Source: Actinomadura hallensis (GTDB taxonomy: Bacteria; Actinomycetota; Actinomycetes; Streptosporangiales; Streptosporangiaceae). From it: a stretch of 64,000 nt of DNA. Location of the stretch: positions 6,200,001-6,264,000 of the forward strand of contig NZ_VFPO01000001.1 in the NCBI RefSeq assembly GCF_006716765.1, given 5' to 3'. Made by a program: the position numbers and the translations under genes. Shown piece after piece: positions 16,568 through 24,396 of the stretch; positions within the stretch are counted from its first letter, which is position 1, and each line of letters starts with the position of its first letter. Under the pieces are notes generated by a model. It was not told the origin of the DNA, did no database searches, and saw only the letters and a list, made by a program, of their open reading frames with translations.

Positions 16568-17059
16568 TCACCACTGGCCGGCGTCCTCGGTCGCCAGCCG
16601 CACCGGCCGGCCGTGGACGAGCTCGTAGCGGTTCATGGACGTCAGCGGCGGCGAGTACGCGTGGACGCTGATCGCCGGGGCGGACGAGACGTTGCGCACC
16701 TCGTGGAGGTACTCGGGCCCGAACGCGCGGGCCTCGCCCGGCCGCACGTCGCGCACCGCGCCGAGGTCGCGCTCCTGCAGGACGCCCAGCGCCACCGCGA
16801 ACGCGCCGCGCGACCCGCCGTGGTCGTGGAGCCCGGTGCCCTGGCCGGGCAGCCAGCTGATCAGCCAGATCTCCCGGTCGCCGTCGCGGTGCAGCCGCTC
16901 GTACCAGCGGTCCGACGGGTCGAGCCGGACCCGCGGCAGCCAGGCGTCGCGGTCGGCGGCCAGGTCCATGACGGTCTCGGTCAGGGTCGTCGCCGCGGCG
17001 CCCGCCGCGGGCGCGCCCGTGTTCATCGCGACCGTGTCGGGCGCGGTCGTGTTCGTCAT
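16568..17059 (-). CDS. Cysteine dioxygenase (type I cupin)
   Basis: 163 aa; oxidises L-cysteine to cysteine sulfinate. Iron ligands are visible as His78 and His80 in TGLHDHGGSRGAF and His119 in EYLHEVRN, with the conserved Tyr135 in VHAYSPPL. The length fits bacterial CDOs. ATG 17059 is chosen for GGAGAGG about 9 nt upstream; the same frame continues upstream through a different gene region. A cysteine-ending leader peptide precedes it, and the ssu operon follows on the same strand, suggesting cysteine-responsive control of both. Confidence 0.92.
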   Translation of the reverse strand: MTNTTAPDTVAMNTGAPAAGAAATTLTETVMDLAADRDAWLPRVRLDPSDRWYERLHRDGDREIWLISWLPGQGTGLHDHGGSRGAFAVALGVLQERDLGAVRDVRPGEARAFGPEYLHEVRNVSSAPAISVHAYSPPLTSMNRYELVHGRPVRLATEDAGQW

Positions 17060-17102
17060 CGGGTCGTGCCTCTCCTCTGCTCGGTGGACTGCGTGCCGTG
17101 CG

Positions 17103-17204
17103 TCACCTGGACGCGGAGCGGCGACACAGGCCGCTCGAGAGCCGTCCGAAGTCGACGTGCGGCCGTGTCCACAGAGAGGGAGACGGGTGCATGCGAACAA
17201 GCAT
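17103..17204 (-). CDS. Putative cysteine-responsive leader peptide
   Basis: A short frame starts at ATG 17204 (33 aa) or ATG 17192 (29 aa) and ends with TGA at 17103, 43 bp before cysteine dioxygenase. It contains WTRPHVDFGRLSSGLCRR. This matches the recurring actinobacterial sulfur-gene leader pattern R-x-H-V-D-(L/F)-x-R-x-S-S-x-x-C, in which ribosome stalling at the late Cys codon is thought to sense cysteine. TTGACT and A/T-rich sequence lie just upstream (about 17207-17225). No strong Shine-Dalgarno is visible. Confidence 0.68.
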   Translation of the reverse strand: MLVRMHPSPSLWTRPHVDFGRLSSGLCRRSASR

Positions 17205-17324
17205 GCGGCCAATTACCCACTAAGTCAACCGGGAATGTCTGTTAATACCCGGCGGGGGGCGGACCCGATGACCGGGCGAGCGGCGCCGTCCCGCCCGGCG
17301 GCCCGGACGGGGCGCGGCGCCGGA

Positions 17325-17762
17325 TCAGCCGTCGGCGGTGGCCGTGCTCGGCTGCCACCACGCGAAGGAGTGGATGTAGCGGCTGCCGTCGCGCAGGGGC
17401 CGGCGCCCGTAGGTGAGGGCGACGATGCCGTGGCCGAGCGCCCGCTGGCCGAACTCCGACGGCACGGCGGACGCGTTGCGGATCTCGCCCAGCAGGAGGC
17501 GGGCCGACTCCCGCAGTTCCAGCCGCAGATCGATCGGGCCGCGCGCACGCGAGGCGGTGCGGGTGAGGAACTCCTGCACGAGCGTCGTCAGATGGTCGGT
17601 GAGGTCACCGGCCACGGGCCCGAGGCCCCATCCGCGCAGGGCGCCGTGAACCCTCCGGCGGACCTGCCGGGCCGCCGCGTGCCCGCCCTGCAGCCGCCAC
17701 CGGGCGATGCGCAGGGCCGGTCCCGGGTCGTCTTCACCGAGGTCGTGGGTGTACACGGTCAC
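17325..17762 (-). CDS. Degenerate anti-sigma-type HATPase-like protein
   Basis: 145 aa with the outline of actinobacterial RsbW-like ATPases: ARQVRRRVHGALRGWGLGP, then LTDHLTTLVQEFLTRTASRA, and GHGIVALTYGRRPL near the end. The N-box position, normally E-L-V-T-N-A-x-x-H, reads QEFLTRTASR and lacks the Mg/ATP-binding Asn; the Asp of the G1 box reads IRNAS. It probably folds alike but may not hydrolyse ATP. GTG 17762 has GGAGAG 6 nt before it. Divergent from the cold-shock gene. Confidence 0.6.
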   Translation of the reverse strand: MTVYTHDLGEDDPGPALRIARWRLQGGHAAARQVRRRVHGALRGWGLGPVAGDLTDHLTTLVQEFLTRTASRARGPIDLRLELRESARLLLGEIRNASAVPSEFGQRALGHGIVALTYGRRPLRDGSRYIHSFAWWQPSTATADG

Positions 17763-18058
17763 TTCGCTCTCCGATCAACAAGCGAGCCTGGACCGGGACG
17801 GGCCGCACGGCCGGTCGCACGGCCCAGGCGGGGTCTGCTCGTATTGTCCGCCTCGTGCCCGGGCTCGCGCCGGGCATGCGGCGAGTCCGGAATCGGTCGG
17901 TCGGAAATCGCAGGATGCCAGGTCCACCAGGGTCGTACCCACGGGCCCCGGCGCGCACTCGGCCCGCGCCGGCTGGACGGGGCCCCGGCCGCCTCCGGGC
18001 GCCGTCGCCACGGGCATATGGTAATCTTCGTTCAGTTGCGGTTCCCATAGACATTTTC

Positions 18059-18094
18059 ATGCGCCTGTCGGATCTGACCTCGGGCGCATTTTTT
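18059..18094 (+). terminator. Terminator-like hairpin inside the cold-shock leader (possible attenuator)
   Basis: ATGCGCC (18059-18065) pairs perfectly with GGCGCAT (18083-18089), followed by six T residues (18089-18094). No rightward gene ends upstream within 5 kb, so a plain terminator has little to terminate; an attenuator in the csp leader fits better. Confidence 0.5.
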
Positions 18095-18134
18095 GTTGAT
18101 CTGGATTCTCCGGATGGGCCATCGCGGCGTCCTC

Positions 18135-18155
18135 GGCCGCACACGGTGTGCGGCC
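18135..18155 (+). repeat. Perfect 10-bp palindrome before the cold-shock start
   Basis: GGCCGCACAC, one central G, then GTGTGCGGCC; it ends 24 nt before the ATG. As RNA it would form a very stable hairpin next to the ribosome-binding region; as DNA it could be an operator. Confidence 0.6.
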
Positions 18156-18179
18156 GGGATCGACCAGAAAGAGAAGATC

Positions 18180-18383
18180 ATGGCCACCGGCACCGTGAAG
18201 TGGTTCAACGCGGAAAAGGGCTTCGGCTTCATCGAGCAGGACGGCGGCGGAGCCGACGTCTTCGCCCACTACTCGAACATCGCCGCCCAGGGGTTCCGTG
18301 AGCTCCAGGAAGGCCAGAAGGTGTCGTTCGACGTCACCCAGGGCCAGAAGGGCCTGCAGGCGGAGAACATCGTTCCCGCCTGA
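18180..18383 (+). CDS. Cold-shock protein (CspA family)
   Basis: 67-aa single cold-shock domain, the standard size. GTVKWFNAEKGFGFIEQ contains RNP1 (KGFGFI) and DVFAHYSNI contains RNP2, the RNA/ssDNA-binding aromatic motifs. Acts as an RNA chaperone and transcription antiterminator. Preceded by AGAGAAG; followed 30 bp later by a strong terminator, so it is monocistronic. Confidence 0.96.
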   Translation: MATGTVKWFNAEKGFGFIEQDGGGADVFAHYSNIAAQGFRELQEGQKVSFDVTQGQKGLQAENIVPA

Positions 18384-18413
18384 CCGACCCCCTGCACGAA
18401 CGCAGACGCGAAG

Positions 18414-18450
18414 TGCCCGCCGTCCCGGTGAGAACCGCGGACGGCGGGCA
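18414..18450 (+). terminator. Intrinsic terminator of the cold-shock gene
   Basis: TGCCCGCCGTCC (18414-18425) pairs perfectly over 12 bp with GGACGGCGGGCA (18439-18450), loop 13 nt, then TTCGCCTTTT. Confidence 0.85.
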
Positions 18451-18478
18451 TTCGCCTTTTCCGAGACCTTTGCCTGCT

Positions 18479-18514
18479 GGGGTGCCTGCCGGGGTGCCTG
18501 CCGGGGTGCCTGCC
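18479..18514. repeat. Three perfect tandem copies of a 12-mer
   Basis: GGGGTGCCTGCC repeated exactly three times, preceded by a partial TGCCTGCT, lying just after the peptidase stop (leftward gene) and the csp terminator. Likely a slippage-generated minisatellite. Confidence 0.8.
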
Positions 18515-18525
18515 GGGCGCCGCGC

Positions 18526-19887
18526 CTACCTGCGGCGGGCCACGTCGTAGGCGGCGCAGCCGATCAGCTCCAGTGAGACCTGGAGCCGTTTCAGGCTGAT
18601 GTTCTGGGCGATCGTGTCCTCGGGGGTGTGGTAGAGCGGCTCCAGCCGGCTGGGCGCCTCACCGCCGCGCCAGCTGAAGTTGCCCGCCGGGATGCCGCGC
18701 TCGAAGAACGCCTCGTGGTCGCTGGAGCCGCGGGCGGTGGGGCCCGCGACCTGGCCGACGTAGCCGAGGCGGCGCGCGGCGGCGTTCACCGCGGCGGTGG
18801 TGGTGTTGTCCTCGCCGTCCACGGACAGCAGCCAGTACGTGTCCGCGGGCGGGTGGCTGGTGGCGACCATATCGTTCTGGAAGCAGCCGGTGATCTGCTT
18901 CACGCCCGCCTCGTCCAGCTCCTTCACGTAGTGGCGGGCGCCGATCAGGCCGTACTCCTCCGAGCCCCACAGGCAGACGCGGATCGCCTGCTGGGTGGGC
19001 AGGCGCCGCAGGACGCGCGCCAGTTCCAGGCACAGCACGGTCCCGCTGCCGTCGTCGTTGGCGCCGGGCGAGCCGGGCACGCTGTCGTAGTGCGCGCTGA
19101 CGATGACGGCCTTGCCGCCGGGGTTGGGCAGCGTGGCCTTCCGCTCGGCGATGACGTTGTAGGACGTCAGGCCGGAGTGGCGGACGACCGTGAGGGACAG
19201 CCGCCTCGCGCCCGCGCGGATCCGCTCGCCGTGGTACTCGGCCAGGCCCAGCACCGGGATGGAGACGGTCTCCCCGAGGTTCGGGGTGAAGGAGCCGGGC
19301 TTGCGCTCGGGGTAGGTCTCCGAGCGCGCGTTGACGATGAGCGCGGCCTTGGCTCCGGCGTCCGCCGCGGCCTTGGCCTGCCGGGTCTCCATGCCCGGCA
19401 CGCGGTCGAACAGGACCAGTCTGCCGCGCACGTCGCCGGTGACCTCGGTGGCGGCGCCGGCGTCCACGACCCCGCCCTCGGCGGACGCGACGGCGCCCTG
19501 CGGGGAGGCGCTGCACTGCCAGAGCCGCTCGCCCCGCGCACGGATCTCGGCGAGGTACTTGTCGGCGACCGGGAAGGGCTGCAGCTCGACCGTGTAGCCG
19601 AGCTCGCGCAGCACCCCGGCGATGTAGTCGGCGGCGCGGTGCTCGGAGCGGGTGCCGGCGATGCGCCAGCCGATCTCGTCGCTGAGCACCCTCAGGTGCC
19701 GCAGCGCGCGGCGGGCGTCGACGCGGGCGACCACGGCCTTGTCGCCGGCGGTGAGGGAGGGGGGAAGGGCGGCGCCCGGACGCTGCCGGGTCGCGGCGGC
19801 GGCGGTGCCGGGGAGCAGGCCGACGGTCGCGAACCCTGCGAAGGCCGCGGCTCCGGCCAGCAGGTCACGGCGTTTGACCTCGGACAT
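18526..19887 (-). CDS. Tat-exported M28-family zinc aminopeptidase
   Basis: 453 aa. Twin-arginine signal KRRDLLAGAAAFAGFATVG ending near an AAA cleavage site. A PA-type insert (about residues 140-240) precedes the M28 catalytic domain: VIVSAHYDSVPGSPGANDDGSGT (His and bridging Asp, quoted in part), LWGSEEYGLIGARHYV (general base Glu), FQNDMVA, and YHTPEDT with the last Zn-binding His. Secreted exopeptidase releasing N-terminal residues from peptides. The start ATG carries the Tat motif directly. Confidence 0.92.
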   Translation of the reverse strand: MSEVKRRDLLAGAAAFAGFATVGLLPGTAAAATRQRPGAALPPSLTAGDKAVVARVDARRALRHLRVLSDEIGWRIAGTRSEHRAADYIAGVLRELGYTVELQPFPVADKYLAEIRARGERLWQCSASPQGAVASAEGGVVDAGAATEVTGDVRGRLVLFDRVPGMETRQAKAAADAGAKAALIVNARSETYPERKPGSFTPNLGETVSIPVLGLAEYHGERIRAGARRLSLTVVRHSGLTSYNVIAERKATLPNPGGKAVIVSAHYDSVPGSPGANDDGSGTVLCLELARVLRRLPTQQAIRVCLWGSEEYGLIGARHYVKELDEAGVKQITGCFQNDMVATSHPPADTYWLLSVDGEDNTTTAAVNAAARRLGYVGQVAGPTARGSSDHEAFFERGIPAGNFSWRGGEAPSRLEPLYHTPEDTIAQNISLKRLQVSLELIGCAAYDVARRR

Positions 19888-20302
19888 GGCGTCTCCTCAA
19901 GGAGATCGGTGCCGCGTCCGCCCGGTCCGGGTCTCGAACCTCGGACGGACGGCGGCATGGCGGGTAATTTGCCCCCGTTTGCATGAACGTAGGGATGTAC
20001 CCCGGAGTCGACAAGAATCGCCTACCGTTCCGCAACGGAATCGTGATCAAGAGCGGGCGTCCGGCTCGCCCCACCGCGCGGATTTTTCCCACCCGGATTC
20101 TGATCATGCATGCCCGTGGCGGGCGACCGCCTGAAATGCGTTCTCCGGCGGCGGATTCAACCGGGGACCAATGGCGGCAAAGACGGGACCAAGAGCCCTG
20201 AGAGTCGCAATGTATCCGACCGACAGTGGAATTGACGACATGTGCACAGAAGCGCGTCATGTCGTCGCCCACCGCCCGCATCGACGCCCGGAGGAGAAGG
20301 CG
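19888..20302. promoter_or_regulatory. Divergent promoter region of the peptidase and stress-protein genes
   Basis: 415 bp with no credible gene. The left half serves the leftward peptidase. The right half holds two GGGACC boxes (20164-20199) and a strong GGAGGAGAAGG site directly before the universal stress protein. A/T-rich patches occur at 19960-20060 and 20200-20250. Confidence 0.5.
20164..20199 (+). promoter_or_regulatory. Two DosR/DevR-like half-conserved boxes, 21 bp apart
   Basis: GGGACCAATGGCGG (20164-20177) and GGGACCAAGAGCCCT (20185-20199) both start with the GGGAC half-site of the hypoxia/NO regulator DosR; the second also has the CCC end. The 21-bp phase equals two helical turns, as in tandem DosR sites before stress-protein genes. 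Match to the full palindrome is partial. Confidence 0.4.
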
Positions 20303-21154
20303 ATGTCCCCGAAACGACGATCCATCCTTGTCGGAGCCGACGGCTCCACCCCGTCCGACCTCGCGGTCGCCTGGGCCGCCGACGAGGCCGCGCGCACCGG
20401 CCGCTCGCTGCGCGTCGTCCACGTCGTCGAGACGGCCATGCTGGACATCCCCGGGCACACGACCGACGGCATCGTGGAGGAACTCGTCCGGTCGGGCGAG
20501 AAGATCCTGCGGGACGCGGAGACCCTCGCCCGCGGACGCCACCCGGGTCTCGCCGTCGAGACCGAGCTGCTCGAGGAGGAGAGCGTCCCGGCCGGCCTGC
20601 GGCGGTACGCCGGCGAGGCCGCGGCGGTGGTGGTCGGCGGCCGCGGCCGCGGCGGCTTCACCGGGCTGCTGCTCGGCTCCACCGGCCTCCGCCTCGCCGG
20701 GCAGTACCCCGCCCCGGTGGTCATCGTCCGCGACAGGACCGACATCACGGCGGACGAGGTCGTCGTGGGCGTGGACCTGGACGGCGACTACGCCCCGGTG
20801 CTCGACTACGCGTTCGCCGCCGCCGAGGCCCGGGAGGCCCCGCTGCGCGTCATGCACCTGCGGCGTCCGGTGCCCCTGGCCGTCGAGGCACGGGTGGACT
20901 GGCGCGCCGCGACCGAGACCGTCCGCGAGCGGCTGTCCGCCGCCCTCGCCCCCTGGCGGAAGCGCCACCCGGACGTCAAGGTCGCCGAGGAGGTCTTCAT
21001 CGGCCATCCGGCGGACGCGCTCGCGACGGCGTCGGCGAACGCCGGGCTCGTCGTCGTCGGCTCCCGGGGGCGGCTGCTCCCGCTGGGGTCGGTGAGCCAC
21101 GCCGTGCTCCACCACGCCGGCGGCCCGGTCGCCGTCGTCCGCCCCTACGAGTGA
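20303..21154 (+). CDS. Tandem-domain universal stress protein
   Basis: 283 aa with two USP domains. The first (about residues 5-145) has ILVGADGSTPSDLAVAWA and the ATP-binding run VVGGRGRGGFTGLLLGSTG. The second (about 150-283) begins EVVVGVDLDGDYAPVLDYA and ends VVVGSRGRLLPLGSVSHAV, with a degenerate glycine motif. Such proteins accompany hypoxia or stationary phase in actinobacteria. ATG 20303 follows GGAGGAGAAGG. Confidence 0.92.
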   Translation: MSPKRRSILVGADGSTPSDLAVAWAADEAARTGRSLRVVHVVETAMLDIPGHTTDGIVEELVRSGEKILRDAETLARGRHPGLAVETELLEEESVPAGLRRYAGEAAAVVVGGRGRGGFTGLLLGSTGLRLAGQYPAPVVIVRDRTDITADEVVVGVDLDGDYAPVLDYAFAAAEAREAPLRVMHLRRPVPLAVEARVDWRAATETVRERLSAALAPWRKRHPDVKVAEEVFIGHPADALATASANAGLVVVGSRGRLLPLGSVSHAVLHHAGGPVAVVRPYE

Positions 21155-21252
21155 CCGGCCCCGCGAGTGACGCCCGTCCCGGCCCGCCCGGCGGCGGCGC
21201 CCGGGCGCGACGCCCGCGCTCCCGCCCGCCGGGCTCGGGTCACCCGCCGGGC

Positions 21253-21909
21253 TCAGGTCACCAGGCCGTTGCGGTAGGCGTAGACGACCGCCTGGACGCG
21301 GTCCCGCAGGTCGAGCTTGGTGAGGATGCGCGAGACATAGGTCTTGACGGTCTCCTGGCTGATCACCAGGGTCTCGGCGATCTCGCCGTTGGACAGGCCG
21401 TCGGCGATGAGGCGCAGCACCTCCAGCTCCCGCGCGGTCAGCGGCACGTCGCCCGGCGCGCCGGCGGGGCGGATCCGCTCCGCGTACCTCCCGACGAGCT
21501 GCCGCGTCACCTCCGGCGCCAGCAGCGCGGCGCCGGTCGCGACCGTGCGGATGCCGTGGAGCAGCTGCGCGGGAGGCGCGTCCTTGAGCAGGAACCCGCT
21601 CGCCCCGGCCCGCAGCGCCTCGTACACGTACTCGTCCAGGTTGAACGTCGTCACCACGAGCACCTTCACGGGGTCGGGCACACCGGCTCCGGCCAGCAGG
21701 CGGGTGGCCTCGATGCCGTCGAGCACCGGCATCCGCACGTCCATGACCACCAGATCCGGCTTCAGCCTGCGGGCGAGGTCCACCGCGGCCCGCCCGTCGC
21801 CGCACTCCCCCGCGACCTCCAGATCGGGCTGCGCGTCGATGATCGTCGCGAACCCGGTGCGGATGAGCGCCTGGTCGTCGGCGACCAGGACCCGGACGGG
21901 CGCGGTCAC
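21253..21909 (-). CDS. NarL/LuxR-family response regulator
   Basis: 218 aa. Receiver domain with the acidic pair Asp11/12 (LVADDQALIRTGF), phospho-acceptor Asp57 in VVMDVRMPVLDG and Lys in FLLKDAPP. C-terminal LuxR helix-turn-helix LTARELEVLRLIADGLSNGEIAETL ... VKTYVSRILTKL. The GTG at 21909 overlaps the kinase stop (GTGA), so kinase and regulator are translationally coupled. Confidence 0.95.
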   Translation of the reverse strand: MTAPVRVLVADDQALIRTGFATIIDAQPDLEVAGECGDGRAAVDLARRLKPDLVVMDVRMPVLDGIEATRLLAGAGVPDPVKVLVVTTFNLDEYVYEALRAGASGFLLKDAPPAQLLHGIRTVATGAALLAPEVTRQLVGRYAERIRPAGAPGDVPLTARELEVLRLIADGLSNGEIAETLVISQETVKTYVSRILTKLDLRDRVQAVVYAYRNGLVT

Positions 21910-23120
21910 GGGGCGTCCCCCGCGGGGATGCGCGCCCGCACGACGAAGCCGCCGTCCGGCCGCCGGTCCGCGCGGAACTCGCCGCCCAGGGCGGTGACCC
22001 GCTCGCGGAGCCCGTCGAGGCCCCGCCCGCTCCCGCCGGGCGACCCGGCCCGGGAGCCGGAACCGTCGTTGCCGACCTCCACCTCGATCTCCTTCTCGCC
22101 ATAGCGCACGTCCACGGTGGTGCGGCTTCCGTGGGCGTACTTCAGGGCGTTCGTCAGCGCCTCCTGCACAACCCGGTAGGCCACGGCCCCGGCCCTGCCG
22201 TCCGGCGACGCCGGATCGCCCTCCTCCGCGAACTCGACCGGCTGCCCGGCCCGGCGCGTCTGGTCCACCAGCGTGTGCAGTTCGCCGGCCGACCGCGTCC
22301 GCTCGCCGGCGTCCGCGTCGGGATCGAGCAGGTCGAGCAGGTGCCGCAGGTCGGCGATGGCCCGCCGCCCGGTGTCGGTGACGGAGCCGAGGACCTCGTC
22401 CAGCCGGTCGGGCGCGGCGGTCAGGTACCGCGCCGCCTCCGCCTGCACGACCATCGCCGTCACGTGGTGGGTGACCACGTCGTGGAGCTCCCGGGCGATG
22501 CGGGTCCGCTCGGCGGCGCGGGTGGCCTCGGCGATGTGGCGGCGGCGCTCGGCCTCGGCGGCCCGGGTGGAGCGCAGCCACGCCCCGATGCCCCACGCGC
22601 CCGCCAGCGCCAGGTAGAACACCACGTACACCTCGACGCCGTCCGAGCCGAGCCGGCCCAGCGCGACCGCGAGCGCCGCGTACCCGGCCGACAGCAGGAC
22701 GATCAGGGTGCGCCGGTGGCGCTCCAGATGCGCCGCCGCGCTGATCAGCGCGATGGGCAGCGCGGGCCCCGCGAACGTGTGGTAGCCGCGGAGCTGGTCG
22801 ATGGACAGGCCGACCGCCACGAGCACGACGCAGACGGCGGGCAGGCGGCGCCGCACGACGAGCGGGAAGCACTGCAGGGCGATCGCCGCGACGGCCAGCG
22901 CGTCGTAGGGGCGGGCCGGGAGGTCGCCGAGCTGCGTCCCGTTGCCGCGGAAGGCCGGCAGCAGCGACAGCGCGAACAGCACCAGCGGGAACGGCAGATC
23001 CCGGGCCATGACCGGCATTCGCCGCCACACATCCGAAACCCGCCGGAGATCGTGCACGCGGAGAGCGTAACGGCCGCGGCGGGCCCGGCGGGGCGCCGCG
23101 GGAAGAACGTCCGGTCGCAT
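21906..23120 (-). CDS. Sensor histidine kinase, NarL-type (HisKA_3)
   Basis: 404 aa from ATG 23120 (GAAGGGAGA upstream). About five N-terminal membrane segments form the sensor with little extracytoplasmic loop. The dimerisation helix is RTRIARELHDVVTHHVTAMV, with the phospho-His in ELHD. The ATPase domain has VVQEALTNALKYAH and SGRGLDGLRERVTALGG. Forms a two-component system with the overlapping regulator. The frame extends upstream to 23201, but that part is not conserved-looking. Confidence 0.93.
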   Translation of the reverse strand: MRPDVLPAAPRRARRGRYALRVHDLRRVSDVWRRMPVMARDLPFPLVLFALSLLPAFRGNGTQLGDLPARPYDALAVAAIALQCFPLVVRRRLPAVCVVLVAVGLSIDQLRGYHTFAGPALPIALISAAAHLERHRRTLIVLLSAGYAALAVALGRLGSDGVEVYVVFYLALAGAWGIGAWLRSTRAAEAERRRHIAEATRAAERTRIARELHDVVTHHVTAMVVQAEAARYLTAAPDRLDEVLGSVTDTGRRAIADLRHLLDLLDPDADAGERTRSAGELHTLVDQTRRAGQPVEFAEEGDPASPDGRAGAVAYRVVQEALTNALKYAHGSRTTVDVRYGEKEIEVEVGNDGSGSRAGSPGGSGRGLDGLRERVTALGGEFRADRRPDGGFVVRARIPAGDAP

Positions 23121-23202
23121 GGTTCTCCCTTCGGCACGGCGCGGCCTCGCCGCTCGCCCGCGATCACGGGTGGGGGCGGGGAGGCCGCGCCGGGTCGTCA
23201 CG

Positions 23203-24108
23203 TCAGGCGGTCGCGGCCCGCGCGGTGACGCGCCGGACGGCCTGGACGGCGACGTCGGGTTCGTCGACGTGGATGTAGTGCTCGCTGTTCGCCGCGGTGC
23301 TCAGCCTGCTGTCGCCCGACACCGAGAGCCACTTGCGCTGCCCGTCGGCCCAGCCCCTCTCCAGGGCGGGTCCGACCTGCGGAACGGCCGCCAGGTACTT
23401 CTTGCCGTGCTGGACCACCTCCACCGGGATGTTCCCGGCGGAACGGACCTCGCCGTCGGGGACGACGAGCATCTCCGGGTTCTCGCCCTCGTGCACGGAG
23501 AGCGTCTGGCTGCGCAGCTGGGCCACCTGCCCGGAGGCGGTCTTGGGGATCGCGGCCTTCACGTCGGCGACGGAGGTCGGCGACGTGGCGTCCAGCAGGA
23601 CCAGGCCCTTCACCCGGTCGGTGTGGTCCGGGGCGTAGCGGGCGGCGATCAGGCCGCCCAGCGAGTGCCCGGCGAGGACGACGGGGCCGTCCCCGGCGGC
23701 CCGGTCGAGCACACCGGTCAGGATCCGGCCGGTGTCGGTGAGGCTCTGGGGGCCGTCCGGCTTGTCGCTCGCGCCCTCGCCGAGCCGGTCGTAGGAGCAG
23801 ACCCGGTTCTGGGCGCTGAGGGTCTTCTGCAACGGGGCCATCTTCTCCAGCCCGTCGCCGAGCCCGGACAGCAGCACGATGGTCGGCCTGCCGTTCGCCT
23901 CGCCGGCGCAGGAGACGTTCACCGACTTTCCTCCGACCTCGATCTTCTGCGTGCCGGAGACCAGGCCGCCGCCGTTCCGCCCGGACGGGGAGGCGCTCGG
24001 GGAGACGGACTCGATCGCCTCGGTGACCTCGTCGCAGCCGGTGAGACCGGTGACGACGGCGGCGGATGCGAGGGCGACGACGGCGGAAGCCCTGAAATTG
24101 CGGAACAC
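23203..24108 (-). CDS. Alpha/beta-hydrolase lipoprotein
   Basis: 301 aa. A lipoprotein signal ends in VVTGLTGC (Cys25), followed by a Ser/Gly/Pro linker. Hydrolase fold: TIVLLSGLGDGLEKMAPLQ, nucleophile Ser in VLAGHSLGGLIAARYA, Asp region LVLLDATSPTS and a late His in SEHYIHVDEPDVAV. Anchored outside the membrane; esterase/lipase-like, substrate unknown. It lies 80 bp from the two-component genes on the same strand and may be in their regulon. Confidence 0.85.
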   Translation of the reverse strand: MFRNFRASAVVALASAAVVTGLTGCDEVTEAIESVSPSASPSGRNGGGLVSGTQKIEVGGKSVNVSCAGEANGRPTIVLLSGLGDGLEKMAPLQKTLSAQNRVCSYDRLGEGASDKPDGPQSLTDTGRILTGVLDRAAGDGPVVLAGHSLGGLIAARYAPDHTDRVKGLVLLDATSPTSVADVKAAIPKTASGQVAQLRSQTLSVHEGENPEMLVVPDGEVRSAGNIPVEVVQHGKKYLAAVPQVGPALERGWADGQRKWLSVSGDSRLSTAANSEHYIHVDEPDVAVQAVRRVTARAATA

Positions 24109-24396
24109 GATGTCCTCCGGTGAAAACGCGGTGAGATGACGAATGTGCCTTCGGGGACGGAGGAAGCACTTTCCGAAAACCGGCCTTCACGCCGTTTCAG
24201 CGATCACGCCTTTGCTCCTTCGCCATTTCCGCGGCGGGCGCCGCGGCAACGGCGTCAAAACTATTGATCTGGCGCCGCCCGGATCATCACCGCGCGGTGG
24301 ACAATCACCGGTAGCTCTCACGGGGGACACGCGTTCAGCGCCGCCGGCGGGACGTCTGACGGGGCTTCCCGGGCCGGACGGGGAACTCTCCGGCGG

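Larger units (their letters stand above)
17763..18179 (+). promoter_or_regulatory. Promoter and long structured 5' leader of the cold-shock gene
   Basis: A 417-bp gap between divergent genes. A/T-rich sequence from about 18017 (ATGGTAATCTTCGTTC) is the likely promoter zone. After it come a terminator-like hairpin with a T-run (18059-18094) and a perfect palindrome (18135-18155) just before the ribosome-binding region, making a leader of over 100 nt, as is usual for cold-shock mRNAs. Confidence 0.5.
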
